Shown piece by piece: positions 7,388 through 16,205 of a DNA stretch of 64,000 nucleotides. This DNA comes from Flavipsychrobacter sp. (GTDB lineage: Bacteria; Bacteroidota; Bacteroidia; Chitinophagales; Chitinophagaceae): the NCBI GenBank assembly GCA_016786665.1, contig JAEUVZ010000059.1, forward strand, positions 16,129 through 80,128, written 5' to 3'. The position numbers and the translations under genes are program-made. Each line of letters begins with the position of its first letter. Positions within the stretch are counted from its first letter, which is position 1. Below the pieces are notes generated by a model. The model had not been told where the DNA came from and ran no database searches. It saw only the letters and a program-made list of their open reading frames with translations.

Positions 7388-10288
7388 TTATATGGGTATG
7401 CGTATGGTAACCCTTGTGCCGGAGGGTTGGCCGGCATCATAGAGGTCGGCAACCTCGAAGCTGTAGCGGTTGCTGGTGTAGGCGTTAAGGAGCTCTATGC
7501 GCTTTTCCGTGGCACCGGTAGCAAACGAACGGTGGTGCTGGCCTGAACGCTCGCGAATTTCTGAAGATTTTTTGCGGCCTATGCCATTATCGGTAATGGT
7601 GCATACCAGGAAGGTGTCTTTGTGAAATCGGATATCCAGTAGTTTATCACCTTTCTTGTGCAGCAGACCATGCTTAATGGCATTTTCAATAAATGGCTGC
7701 AGTATCATGGAAGGAAGCAGTGTGTTGTAGGAGTCTATGTTATCGCTGATGCTGATGTGGTAGGAGAAGCCCGCGCCGAACCGGAATTGCTCCAGGGATA
7801 GATAGAGCTCCAGGATGTCGATTTCGTCTTGCAGGGTGATGTGCTCGGCATCGGAAGCGTCCAGTACCTTGCGCATTAGTTTGCTGAACTTATTGAGATA
7901 GAGATTGGAGTTCTTTACGTCGTTGTTGATAATGAACGCTTGTATAGAATTGAGCGCGTTGTACATAAAGTGTGGGTTCATTTGCGCTTTTAATGCCGTG
8001 AGCTGCGATGCTATCAATTTGTTTCGTTCTTCCGCTTTCCGTTTCACATATCGCAGCCGCGCGCGGAAGATAAGGGCTACGCCCAGTATGATGAGGCAGA
8101 GCACAAGCGCTATGAACCACCATTGCTGCCATACAGGAGCTGATACGTGAATAGCTAGCTGCGCCGGCTCCAGGGTTTGCACGCCGTCTTCGTTCGCGGC
8201 AAATACGAGAAACAGGTAGTCGCCCGGGGGAAGCGAAGAGAAGTTGACCTGCGGATTGTTGCCATTAATGTAATGCCAATCATCGTCGAAGCCACTGAGC
8301 AGGTACCGGTATCTGAAATTTCCCCGGCTGCGGAATGAAGCAGCGGAAAATCCGATGGTTAGGTTATTGTCGCTGTGCTTAAGCGAAATACTCAGTGATG
8401 ATGGCAGACGTTCGTTATTCTTCCTTATCCAGGTGATTTTTACAGATGGGGGAACCGGATTGGCATAATGCCCCTGCAGAGGTATTGTAATGATGCCACG
8501 AATAGTAGCGGCATAGAGCATAGTATCAAGAAACACCAGTGCATTGACCTCTTTGCAGGCTACCCCGTCGTATTCATTAATGAGGTCTGTTTTCCTGCTT
8601 TGGAGGTTCACAACGCTGATGCCGGCGAGGGTGGCGGCAAACAATGTATTGCCGGATTTTTCCAGGGCCTTAATGGCCAGGTCGGGTAGTGCATGGAAGG
8701 AAGTGACCATCCTGCCATTGTGGTAGGCCAGTACCCCGTTGTTGGTGGTGCCTACCCACAGGGTGTCGTTATCGTAGAGCAGGCAGGAAGCATAAACGGG
8801 TTGATCCTCGAACGTGATGGGGCTGTTGATTCCGTTTTTGCAGGCAAATAGCCCGTCGGTACAGGCAAAGTATACCCGCTGTTCCGCGGAGCTGTAAGCT
8901 ACTTTTTTGCCGCCCTTTTTCCTTGTCACGGTTCGTGTCCACCGTTTGCCCTGGCGCACCACAAATCCGGTGGAGTGAGAACCCGTGTAGAAGATGGTGT
9001 CGCCTACCAATACGAAGTCACGGGTATTGTTGAGTTCAGGGACCGTTTCTGCCCGGCCATTGTAATAGATATTAAAGTTGCCCTGTGCAATGTATAATTT
9101 ACCCCCTTGCTCCGCCATTTTTTTTACAGCGCGGTTTTGCGCTCCCGCCTGCGTTCCTGTGGCTGTCATCTGGTGGCCGGGAACCGAGAGTGTGTAACTA
9201 TCGCCCGTGTACGTTCCCACGAGTAATCCCGTCCGTCCGCGCGCCAAAGCGGATATGTTCTCGTCGGTAAGCGGCGAATTGAGGGTGTTGAAGACCTGTA
9301 CCCCCGGTGCGGGCATTACAAAAATGCCATCCTGCAGGGAGGTGAACCAATAGTTGCCTTCCCGGTCGGGGAAGCACCAGGATATTTTTTTCCCGGGGAA
9401 AAGCAGGTTGGGTGGTTGCTGATCCTGGTAGCCGGGACTTAATATCCTGGCACCTTCAGAAGTACACAGGATAGGCCCGAGGGGTGTTTCTGCGATGATG
9501 TAGCATTGAGCGTCGTCAGCAATTTTGTAGTCGGCAACGTGCCGGTGAATACCATTGGTGATATCTTCCAGGTGGTAGCTTCTCCGGGGGCGGGTTTCTA
9601 CATAGAGATACATTCTATTGCCTATGCGCAGCAGGGTATTGATATTGCCAGGGGCAGGAGCGTTCACTACCCGGGTCTTGAATGTGCGGGCATGGATGAT
9701 GGCGTAGTTGCCGGACAGGTCGCTGGCGTAGATGCGGCCATCGGCACCACACTCTATATCCGACCAGAGATTTCCGGCGAAAAGGCGGGAGAAGTTCAGC
9801 TCTTGCAGCAATTTTCCGTTGTTGTTCACCACCAGCAATGCGGAATCGGTGGCTATCCATGCGTTCCCTGCCTGGTCTATGGTGTAGGAAGGGAAAGTGG
9901 TTGCGGTGCGCGAATCGTTGTAGATGATGGCCAGTGAGTCTGCACCCGGTGGAACGTGGAATATCTGCCCGGTGAAGTTCTGGCACCAGGTGCCACCCTG
10001 CCGGTCGATAACGATGTTGGAAACAGATTTGCTGTTTTGCCTCCTGTTGGTAAATGCCACAAACCGTAAGCCGTCGTAGCGGAAGAGGCCGGCATCGCAG
10101 GCAATCCAGATGTATCCAAAACTATCCTGCCGCACCTGGTAAACCTCGTTGGAAGGCAGGCCGTTCTCATTATTGAGGTTGTAGAAATAGGGGTGTTGGG
10201 CGCTACCTGTAAGCGTGCACAAGAATAGCGCTGCATACAGGAAGCATATACGCAGTATGAAATGAATAGAATATGCACCGGCAGGCAT
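7388..10288 (-). CDS. Two-component sensor: propeller, Y_Y_Y and LytS-type histidine kinase
   Basis: 966 residues. A signal peptide or first membrane segment (about 10-30) is followed by a large periplasmic region of two-component propeller repeats (for example NEVYQVRQDSFGYIWIA). Then come a Y_Y_Y domain (FRYRYLLSGFDDDW), one membrane helix at about 720-743, and a cytoplasmic HisKA_7TM/LytS-type kinase. The phospho-acceptor is about His773 in MNPHFMYNALNS; the N box is PFIENAIKHG and the G box ITDNGIG. The frame is open two codons upstream to a TTG; the ATG at 10288 is chosen. It is the first gene of the three-gene signalling operon. The stimulus is unknown. Confidence 0.9.
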   Translation of the reverse strand: MPAGAYSIHFILRICFLYAALFLCTLTGSAQHPYFYNLNNENGLPSNEVYQVRQDSFGYIWIACDAGLFRYDGLRFVAFTNRRQNSKSVSNIVIDRQGGTWCQNFTGQIFHVPPGADSLAIIYNDSRTATTFPSYTIDQAGNAWIATDSALLVVNNNGKLLQELNFSRLFAGNLWSDIECGADGRIYASDLSGNYAIIHARTFKTRVVNAPAPGNINTLLRIGNRMYLYVETRPRRSYHLEDITNGIHRHVADYKIADDAQCYIIAETPLGPILCTSEGARILSPGYQDQQPPNLLFPGKKISWCFPDREGNYWFTSLQDGIFVMPAPGVQVFNTLNSPLTDENISALARGRTGLLVGTYTGDSYTLSVPGHQMTATGTQAGAQNRAVKKMAEQGGKLYIAQGNFNIYYNGRAETVPELNNTRDFVLVGDTIFYTGSHSTGFVVRQGKRWTRTVTRKKGGKKVAYSSAEQRVYFACTDGLFACKNGINSPITFEDQPVYASCLLYDNDTLWVGTTNNGVLAYHNGRMVTSFHALPDLAIKALEKSGNTLFAATLAGISVVNLQSRKTDLINEYDGVACKEVNALVFLDTMLYAATIRGIITIPLQGHYANPVPPSVKITWIRKNNERLPSSLSISLKHSDNNLTIGFSAASFRSRGNFRYRYLLSGFDDDWHYINGNNPQVNFSSLPPGDYLFLVFAANEDGVQTLEPAQLAIHVSAPVWQQWWFIALVLCLIILGVALIFRARLRYVKRKAEERNKLIASQLTALKAQMNPHFMYNALNSIQAFIINNDVKNSNLYLNKFSKLMRKVLDASDAEHITLQDEIDILELYLSLEQFRFGAGFSYHISISDNIDSYNTLLPSMILQPFIENAIKHGLLHKKGDKLLDIRFHKDTFLVCTITDNGIGRKKSSEIRERSGQHHRSFATGATEKRIELLNAYTSNRYSFEVADLYDAGQPSGTRVTIRIPI

Positions 10289-10414
10289 GGCCAAATATAA
10301 TTTTTTTCGCCACTTTATTACAATGCTGTTTTCCGAACGGGGGCGGTATTACAGAAAAGTTATTGAAGATGTGTTTATATTAGTGTGAAGTGGTGATTTA
10401 CACGTCTTATAAGC

Positions 10415-11572
10415 ATGGATAGGAACTATACTTTGTTATTATGTTTATCACTGGCATTTCTGTTTTCTTCGTGCCGGAAGAAACAGGGCGAAACGGAACT
10501 GCCTGTAAGTCCGTACACCACTGAGAGCTTTAATGCCCAGGCTATGCGGGCCATTAAATGTGCGGATGGCACTTATGCCGTGGCGGGCAGGGCAAACAAT
10601 GGTGTTGCTCTCACGCGGATAACTGAAACCCGCCAGTTGATATGGACTAAGGTAATACCCGCTGGCGATATGGTCTTCAATGATTTCGCAGAAACGGAAG
10701 ATGGAGGGTTCCTATTGGTTGGAGAAATGCCGCTTCCTGCGGTGGTAGTAATCGGCCAGCCTTATCAGCGTGTTTTAGCAGCGAAAGTGGATAAGCATGG
10801 AGGGATGGAGTGGGTGAGGATGTACGGAGATTCATTGCTGCACTCTCCACAGCCTATTGTCACCAGAACCAGTGATAATAACTACATGGTGCTATCGCGG
10901 CGAGCAGTGCCGGGATGGGACGGATGCGTACTTACAAAAATTAGGAGTGACGGAGATACCGCCTGGCAACGTTTTATAGATAAAAAGGCACAGGCGGTTT
11001 CCGCGGGGATATTGGAGACGAAAGACCATAACTACCTGGCAGCCATACGTTACACTGATGGCGTTACTAAAAGTCGATTGTATAAAGTAACCGGTCAGGG
11101 TGATAGCTTGTGGAGTAAGCAAGTAGATGCAGGAGGCGACTTGGTATCAATGAGAGGAATTACAGAAACAGCCAACGGAGAGATAGTTGCGTATGGCAGG
11201 ACAAGCGGCTCCCGCAGCATTGTTGCTAAATTATCTGCAAATGCAGAACAGTTGTGGAGACTCTCTTTCGGGACGGATACAGTGGATGAACTGTTGACGT
11301 ATCTACGGGAAGACGACCGCGGCGGGTATATTGCTACCGGTCAAGCCGGCGGGCAAACTTCCGGTTTTACCAAGTATTCGGCCACGTTGGTTTCCATTTC
11401 GCAGGAGGGTGAGTTAGTTTGGCAAAGGAGGTATGAGGAAGCTACCTCTACTTTTGGCATTAGTGTATTCCCGCAGCGTAAAGGATACTACCTCTTTGGC
11501 GGCAAGAGTGAGCAAACCGGCGCTCGTACATTCTATGTAAAGTACACTAACGAGGAAGGTGGTAGTCAATAG
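10415..11572 (+). CDS. Lipoprotein with propeller-like repeats
   Basis: 385 residues. The N-terminus has a lipobox with the lipidated Cys at position 20 (LFSSC), so the protein is predicted to be a membrane-anchored lipoprotein. The rest contains repeated units of the type ETEDGGFLLVGE, TSDNNYMVLSRR, TKDHNYLAAIRY and REDDRGGYIATGQ, which fit a PQQ-like or SBBP-type beta-propeller. No T9SS tail is present. It is monocistronic, divergent from the sensor kinase, and ends 1 bp from the convergent ABM-domain gene. Function is unknown. Confidence 0.75.
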   Translation: MDRNYTLLLCLSLAFLFSSCRKKQGETELPVSPYTTESFNAQAMRAIKCADGTYAVAGRANNGVALTRITETRQLIWTKVIPAGDMVFNDFAETEDGGFLLVGEMPLPAVVVIGQPYQRVLAAKVDKHGGMEWVRMYGDSLLHSPQPIVTRTSDNNYMVLSRRAVPGWDGCVLTKIRSDGDTAWQRFIDKKAQAVSAGILETKDHNYLAAIRYTDGVTKSRLYKVTGQGDSLWSKQVDAGGDLVSMRGITETANGEIVAYGRTSGSRSIVAKLSANAEQLWRLSFGTDTVDELLTYLREDDRGGYIATGQAGGQTSGFTKYSATLVSISQEGELVWQRRYEEATSTFGISVFPQRKGYYLFGGKSEQTGARTFYVKYTNEEGGSQ

Positions 11573-11573
11573 G

Positions 11574-11870
11574 TCACTCCACCACCATCTTTTGGTTTAC
11601 ACTCCAGGCGTTGGGCTTGTCGGCGAAGAGAGCTTTGGTGCGGGCCCAGGTGTCTTTAAACAGTTCGGAGAAGCGGTAGTGGTTGAGGTTGTCTTCGCTT
11701 TGCCAATGGCTGTAGGTGAAGAAGATATTTGGCTGATGCGCATCCTGCCATAGCTCCAGGTGAGTGCATCCTTCGAAATGGCGAATAAGCGCTTTGCGCT
11801 CGTTAAAGAGCGCCAGGAAATTGTCTACTTCCGCTTCCCGGAAAGTCATTTGCACGATGCGCACTATCAT
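11574..11870 (-). CDS. ABM-domain protein (putative quinol monooxygenase-like)
   Basis: A 98-residue dimeric alpha/beta barrel (ABM) type protein: the VRIVQMTFREAEVDNFLALF start and the HLELWQDAHQPNIFFTYSHWQS segment are typical. Family members include small monooxygenases that act on quinols or haem, but many only bind ligands. Its start overlaps the stop of the upstream SAM hydroxide adenosyltransferase-like gene (ATGA), so the two are translationally coupled. A catalytic role is not shown by the sequence. Confidence 0.8.
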   Translation of the reverse strand: MIVRIVQMTFREAEVDNFLALFNERKALIRHFEGCTHLELWQDAHQPNIFFTYSHWQSEDNLNHYRFSELFKDTWARTKALFADKPNAWSVNQKMVVE

Positions 11871-12661
11871 TCAAAGAATATCTTGATGGTGTGGTAAATC
11901 ATGTGGTGTTCCTTGTGCAGCTTGAAGCCGAAGAGGCTGGCGGCTTTCCCCCTGTTGATGGCAATCTCGAGGAAGCCCGCGCTGTTGAAGCGGCAGAGTT
12001 TTTCACTCTCCTTCACGCTGGCGTAGTAGGGTGTGAGCTCGGTAATTTCTTCATCGCGCATAAACTGTATGCGGAAGGGGCGCCCGTTGCCTATTTCGTC
12101 GAACTGCTCGCGGCGGATGTTAATGACCACATTTTCAAACCGGTCTATATATATCACGTGGCACTCTACGGTATTGGCATCTACCTTAAGTTGCCATTGC
12201 TGCGGTGCGTTTTTGAGGGCGCAGCGCGGCAGTTTTAGTTGGGTAGGGGTTTTGGTCTGCAGTTGTGCTACAAATCCCCCTACCGCATGTATCCAGTCCT
12301 TGAAGGTGTGCGGCTCTTTCAATTCGTAGCATTGCCACACATTTTCCAGTCCGCCCGGGAATGCCAGGGCCAGTATGCCATTATCCGGTGCCAGGAAGTA
12401 TTGCCCCGCTTTCTGGCAAAGTACCAGGTGCGGTTTTTCGTCGGACATGACATCGAACAAGACGGCGTGGCAGGTGCCGCGGGCAAAGTTTGGGTAAGCC
12501 GCCGCCAGCAAGTAGGCTGCCTGCTGCAGGTGAAAAGGCTCGCTGGTGTGGGAGATGTCAATGATGGGGCTATTGGCCGCGTGCTGCATTAAAATACCTT
12601 TGGCCGACGCCACGGAGGCATCCTGCAAGCCAAAATCGGTAAGTAATGTAACGCAGCCCAT
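11867..12661 (-). CDS. Divergent SAM hydroxide adenosyltransferase-family protein
   Basis: 264 residues. Family landmarks are present: TDFG at 8-11, DISH at 35-38, PDNG at 92-95 and IDRFENVVINI in the C-terminal domain. Known members hydrolyse S-adenosylmethionine to adenosine and methionine using an Asp-Arg-His triad. Here the usual DPGVGT-x-RR loop is replaced by FDVMSDEKPH (69-78), and the usual FHGRD motif by TFKDW (119-123). The Arg and His therefore appear lost while an Asp (D70) may remain. The frame is open to a TTG at 12697, but the ATG at 12661 matches the family start. SAM hydrolysis should not be assumed. Confidence 0.85.
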   Translation of the reverse strand: MGCVTLLTDFGLQDASVASAKGILMQHAANSPIIDISHTSEPFHLQQAAYLLAAAYPNFARGTCHAVLFDVMSDEKPHLVLCQKAGQYFLAPDNGILALAFPGGLENVWQCYELKEPHTFKDWIHAVGGFVAQLQTKTPTQLKLPRCALKNAPQQWQLKVDANTVECHVIYIDRFENVVINIRREQFDEIGNGRPFRIQFMRDEEITELTPYYASVKESEKLCRFNSAGFLEIAINRGKAASLFGFKLHKEHHMIYHTIKIFFE

Positions 12662-12672
12662 AGTAGAGTGAA

Positions 12673-12703
12673 CAAAAGTATAATGGATAGCCTGCAATCC
12701 AAA
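12673..12703 (-). promoter_or_regulatory. Bacteroidota-type promoter of the SAM-family gene
   Basis: On the minus strand TTTG (12700-12703), a 19-bp spacer and TACTTTTG (12673-12680) fit the -33/-7 consensus. The -7 box ends about 12 bp before the ATG, implying a very short leader and supporting the downstream start choice. Confidence 0.6.
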
Positions 12704-12823
12704 AAATTACCGTCATGTTTTTGGATGCTTTTGGTAAGCGGCGCGGCTATGTAAAAATATTTTTTTGTTTTGCCCGTTATGAATACACTTGTATAACTTT
12801 AACGAGTCAACTGATATTGGTGA

Positions 12824-14266
12824 ATGCGCATTAATTTCTCATATATATTGCTTGTTTTTTTCGGCCTCTTGTTGCTAACGGAGACCTCGTGCCGGAAGGA
12901 GATGATTTTAAATAAAGGGGGAGAACTCCGCTTTTCAACCGATACCCTCACTTTCGATACCGTTTTTACAGCGCAGGGCAGTTTTACTACCAGTTTTAAA
13001 ATATATAACCCACAGTCGCAGCGGGTTAAGGTGAGTAAGGTGCGCCTGGCCAACGGCGCTTCGTCATTTTTTACGCTGAATGTGGATGGCTTTAAAGGCC
13101 GGGAGGTGAGTGATATAGAGATAGCCCCCAACGACAGCATATTTGTATTTGCCACGGTGAATATAGACCCGACGAACGAGAATAACCCTTTTGTGGTAGA
13201 AGACAAGGTAGTGGCTACCCTGAATGGCAATGATTATGAGCTGCCACTGATAGCTTACGGACAGAATGCGTACTACATCAGCGAGCCGGACGGGGACAGC
13301 ATACTGCAGACACAAAGCTGGCTGACGGACAAGCCTTATATAGTGATAGGAGTAGCCCAGGTAGCCAAGGGCCACACCCTTACCATACCAGCCGGCTGCC
13401 GGATATACATGCATGCCAACGCCATGCTGGCGGTGAGCGGCACCCTGAAGGTAAACGGCACCAAGAGTGACAGTGTGATCTTCCAGGGCGACCGGCTGGA
13501 CAGGGCATACTTTGGGTACGAAGGCTACCCGGGCGAGTGGGGAGGCATTTACTTTCTGCCCGGAAGCCAGGGCAACGTGATGGATTGGGCCATACTGAGG
13601 AATTGCGGCAACGGGATAGCCACCGGCCTGCCTGCAGCCATCTATGCGGCTTCAGGCGATAGCGGAGCAGCGGAAGTAACCCTGAAACATATAATTGTAG
13701 AGAACTCCATAGGCTATGGACTGCTGTTCTTTACCGCCAATGTGCGGGCAGAGAATTGCCTTGTGCATACTACCGGCGCACAGGCGCTGGCCATCTTCCA
13801 GGGCGGGCGCTATAACTTTGTAAACTGTGATTTCATCAACTACGGAACCAACAAAGTGAGCCATATAGAAAACCCTACCGTAGCCGTGCTCAACTACCTG
13901 AAAGTAGGGGAAAACAGCTTTGTGGTGGGTGACCTGGACAGCGCCAACTTCATTAATTGCGTGATATGGGGCTCCCTGGAGAATGAACTGGTGCTGGATA
14001 AGCTGGATGCAGCCCAGTACAAGGCAACCTTTGACCACTGCATCATCCGGAAAAATAATGAGAAAGACCCGATACCGAATTATGTAACACTTGTCAGCAC
14101 TACCACCAACAATGATCCCCTGTTTAAGGACTATACCAAGTGGGACTATCGTCCCGCCCAGGGTTCCCCTCTCATAGACCAGGGGAAGACCATCATAAAC
14201 GCGGGCAATGACCTTGATGACAAGCCCTGGGCTATCCCATTTGATATAGGCTGCTACCAGTACTAG
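12824..14266 (+). CDS. Right-handed beta-helix lipoprotein
   Basis: 480 residues with a lipobox (TETSC, Cys at about 23), then a 115-residue Ig-like/ASPM-type N-terminal domain (LTFDTVFTAQGSFTTSFKIYN). A parallel beta-helix of repeated strands follows (CRIYMHANAMLAVSGTLKVNG, IIVENSIGYGLLFF, CLVHTTGAQALAIFQGG). The C-terminus closes with PLIDQGK and DIGCYQY, common in choice-of-anchor/polysaccharide-lyase-like helix proteins of Bacteroidota. A surface or periplasmic carbohydrate-binding role is inferred from fold only. It overlaps the convergent idi gene by 4 bp. Confidence 0.8.
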   Translation: MRINFSYILLVFFGLLLLTETSCRKEMILNKGGELRFSTDTLTFDTVFTAQGSFTTSFKIYNPQSQRVKVSKVRLANGASSFFTLNVDGFKGREVSDIEIAPNDSIFVFATVNIDPTNENNPFVVEDKVVATLNGNDYELPLIAYGQNAYYISEPDGDSILQTQSWLTDKPYIVIGVAQVAKGHTLTIPAGCRIYMHANAMLAVSGTLKVNGTKSDSVIFQGDRLDRAYFGYEGYPGEWGGIYFLPGSQGNVMDWAILRNCGNGIATGLPAAIYAASGDSGAAEVTLKHIIVENSIGYGLLFFTANVRAENCLVHTTGAQALAIFQGGRYNFVNCDFINYGTNKVSHIENPTVAVLNYLKVGENSFVVGDLDSANFINCVIWGSLENELVLDKLDAAQYKATFDHCIIRKNNEKDPIPNYVTLVSTTTNNDPLFKDYTKWDYRPAQGSPLIDQGKTIINAGNDLDDKPWAIPFDIGCYQY

Positions 14267-14799
14267 GCTGGCTTATTGCCGGAAAGATGCGCCAGGTATA
14301 GAGGAAAGGCAATCCGCATCCATGTGGTGAACGTCTCCGGTGCGGCAGCTATCTCTTGCTCCAGTGCCTGGAGGGGCACATAGCGCCAGTCCTTTACTTC
14401 ATCCGGGTGGGGAGTGCATTGCCCACTGTACAGGCCGGTAAAAACATGGTCCAGCTCATGCTCTATCAACCCTCCTCCCACATCGGCCCGGTAGGTAAAT
14501 TGAAAAGCGGGTGCCAGGGGGGCTATTACGCCCATTTCCTCTTGCAGGCGCCTGATCGCGGCTTCCAGCGTCCCTTCTCCCGGCATGGGATGCGAGCAGC
14601 AGGTGTTGGTCCACAAACCGCCGGAATGGTACTTGCCATCCGCGCGCTGCTGCAGCAGCAATTCGCCTTTGTTATTCTGTAGAAAGATAGAGAAAGCGCG
14701 ATGAAGGATACCTTCCTGGTGTGCTTCCATTTTGTCCCGGTCGCCGGTGGCGATATCCTCGGGAGTAACGGTAATAACGCGGTTTCTGTCCATTTTCAT
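14263..14799 (-). CDS. idi: Isopentenyl-diphosphate delta-isomerase, type I
   Basis: 178-residue Nudix-fold enzyme interconverting isopentenyl and dimethylallyl diphosphate for isoprenoid synthesis. Expected metal ligands and catalytic residues are visible: H27, H33 and H70, the catalytic Cys67 in NTCCSH, and E113 and E115 in the IEHELDHVF segment. The Nudix-like helix reads AAIRRLQEEMG. Two ATGs are possible (14799 and 14793); the first is given. It follows an SRPBCC gene by 44 bp on the same strand. In some Bacteroidota this pair occurs near carotenoid genes, but none is in view here. Confidence 0.95.
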   Translation of the reverse strand: MKMDRNRVITVTPEDIATGDRDKMEAHQEGILHRAFSIFLQNNKGELLLQQRADGKYHSGGLWTNTCCSHPMPGEGTLEAAIRRLQEEMGVIAPLAPAFQFTYRADVGGGLIEHELDHVFTGLYSGQCTPHPDEVKDWRYVPLQALEQEIAAAPETFTTWMRIAFPLYLAHLSGNKPA

Positions 14800-14843
14800 C
14801 TTAAAGGTACTGTTGTTGGAGGGGCGATAGCTGCCGGTGGGTG

Positions 14844-15308
14844 TTATTTTTTGTTAAAAAGCATTTCTGTCTTCTGAAATCTGTAATCGAAGATGTGGTT
14901 TAGCTGTTTTTTCACGAACCATGCGTGTGCCAGCAGGCCGAGCGGCCCCAGGGGAAGGCTGTAGTGTACTATATCCGTCATCAACACCCCATTGTCGTTT
15001 GGCTCAAAGTGATGCTGGTGGTGCCATAGTTTGTAAGGACCTTTCCGCTGCTCATCAACAAATAGATGATGTCCGTCTACGTGAGTTATTTCGGTCATCC
15101 AGTTCATTTTGATACCAGCAAAGGGGGTAATAGTGTAGGTGATTACCTGTCCGGGGTATATATGAGGTTTTACCTGCTGTGAAGTAGTGACGAAGCCCAA
15201 TTCCGGTGGGGTAATGGCGGCAAGGTTGGCGGGGTTGGAGAAAAACGCCCAAACATCTTCCAGAGAGGCGGATAACTGGTGCCGGCGTACTATTTTGAAC
15301 AGATTCAT
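14844..15308 (-). CDS. SRPBCC (START-like) family protein
   Basis: A 154-residue single-domain protein with the SRPBCC hydrophobic-ligand-binding fold: the N-terminal VRRHQLSASLEDVWAFFSNPANL and the central GIKMNWMTEITHVD and LWHHQHHFEPNDNGVLMTDIVHY stretches match the cyclase/dehydrase-like (SulA-like NAD-epimerase-associated) branch. The likely ligand is a lipid or isoprenoid. Location just upstream of idi, on the same strand, supports an isoprenoid link but does not prove it. Confidence 0.85.
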   Translation of the reverse strand: MNLFKIVRRHQLSASLEDVWAFFSNPANLAAITPPELGFVTTSQQVKPHIYPGQVITYTITPFAGIKMNWMTEITHVDGHHLFVDEQRKGPYKLWHHQHHFEPNDNGVLMTDIVHYSLPLGPLGLLAHAWFVKKQLNHIFDYRFQKTEMLFNKK

Positions 15309-15446
15309 GATAATGTAACAGTAAACGTGGTCAAAGTTCTGTTATACACGCTTTAAGTGGGCTAAATGTTTGCTGAAACTAAAAAAAAAGGGGAATTTTA
15401 CGCACATAGGACGAACCGCAATATTTGTCTTTCAAACATCTATTAA

Positions 15447-16205
15447 ATGAGAAAATGGCTGTGCATCCTGGTGGTGCCTGTTTTATTTGTTATGGGGTCC
15501 TGCGCAACTCCCAAGTACCCGGTCAGCCGCTTTGGCCATAATGTGCCCGACAGCTTGTTTCAGCCTATAGAGTACCGGTTAAGGCCGGGAGATAAGGTGG
15601 GGATACAGAGCTATAATACCCTTGCATCCATAGGGATTTCTGAAGCGGTGGGCACCACTCCTGTCGCTTCAGGAGGGCTGCCGGAATTTACGGCTGTGGT
15701 AGATAACGATGGGTATATACCCATGCCGCGGGGCGGGCGCGTGTATGTAAATGGCATGACACGAAAGGAAGCCCTGGCGAATATGAGAAAGGTGTACCCT
15801 AACATTAACAATCCGGAGTTTGACCTGAATATTCTTAGTATGAAGGTGACCGTATTGGGTGCATTCAATACCCAGGGAAACTTTGAAATATTGCGTGAGA
15901 ATATGACGCTGGCCGATGCCTTTGCACTGGCAGGTGGCGTGAAGTATGAGAATATGAGCCGGACGCTCACCATTATACGGGGCGGAAAGGCCATGGAATT
16001 CAAGGTGAATACAGCACAGATAGGTGATCCACGGCTGAATGCCATTGTTATAAAAGACAATGACATCGTGTACCTGAAACCCTCCGGTGCAAGTGTGAGT
16101 GCGCCCAAAGTAGGTCAGTACACATCGTTCCTGGCGCCTATTGGTACTATACTGAGCGCTATATCTCTGTACACGACTGTTACGTTTTTAATCAATCAGG
16201 AGTAA
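15447..16205 (+). CDS. Wza-type polysaccharide export lipoprotein
   Basis: 252 residues with a lipobox (VMGSC, Cys19), a Poly_export domain (YRLRPGDKVGIQSYN) and an SLBB domain (KVTVLGAFNTQGNFEI, LADAFALAGGV). A C-terminal hydrophobic segment ends in VTFLINQE. Such proteins form the outer-membrane channel for capsule or exopolysaccharide export. The stop TAA overlaps the next gene's ATG (TAATG), so phosphatase translation is coupled. First gene of the polysaccharide assembly operon. Confidence 0.92.
   Translation: MRKWLCILVVPVLFVMGSCATPKYPVSRFGHNVPDSLFQPIEYRLRPGDKVGIQSYNTLASIGISEAVGTTPVASGGLPEFTAVVDNDGYIPMPRGGRVYVNGMTRKEALANMRKVYPNINNPEFDLNILSMKVTVLGAFNTQGNFEILRENMTLADAFALAGGVKYENMSRTLTIIRGGKAMEFKVNTAQIGDPRLNAIVIKDNDIVYLKPSGASVSAPKVGQYTSFLAPIGTILSAISLYTTVTFLINQE

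Noticed and set aside
10292..10299. CAAATATA matching the -7 consensus next to the sensor kinase ATG
   Set aside because: It abuts the start codon at 10288, so transcription would begin inside the coding region.
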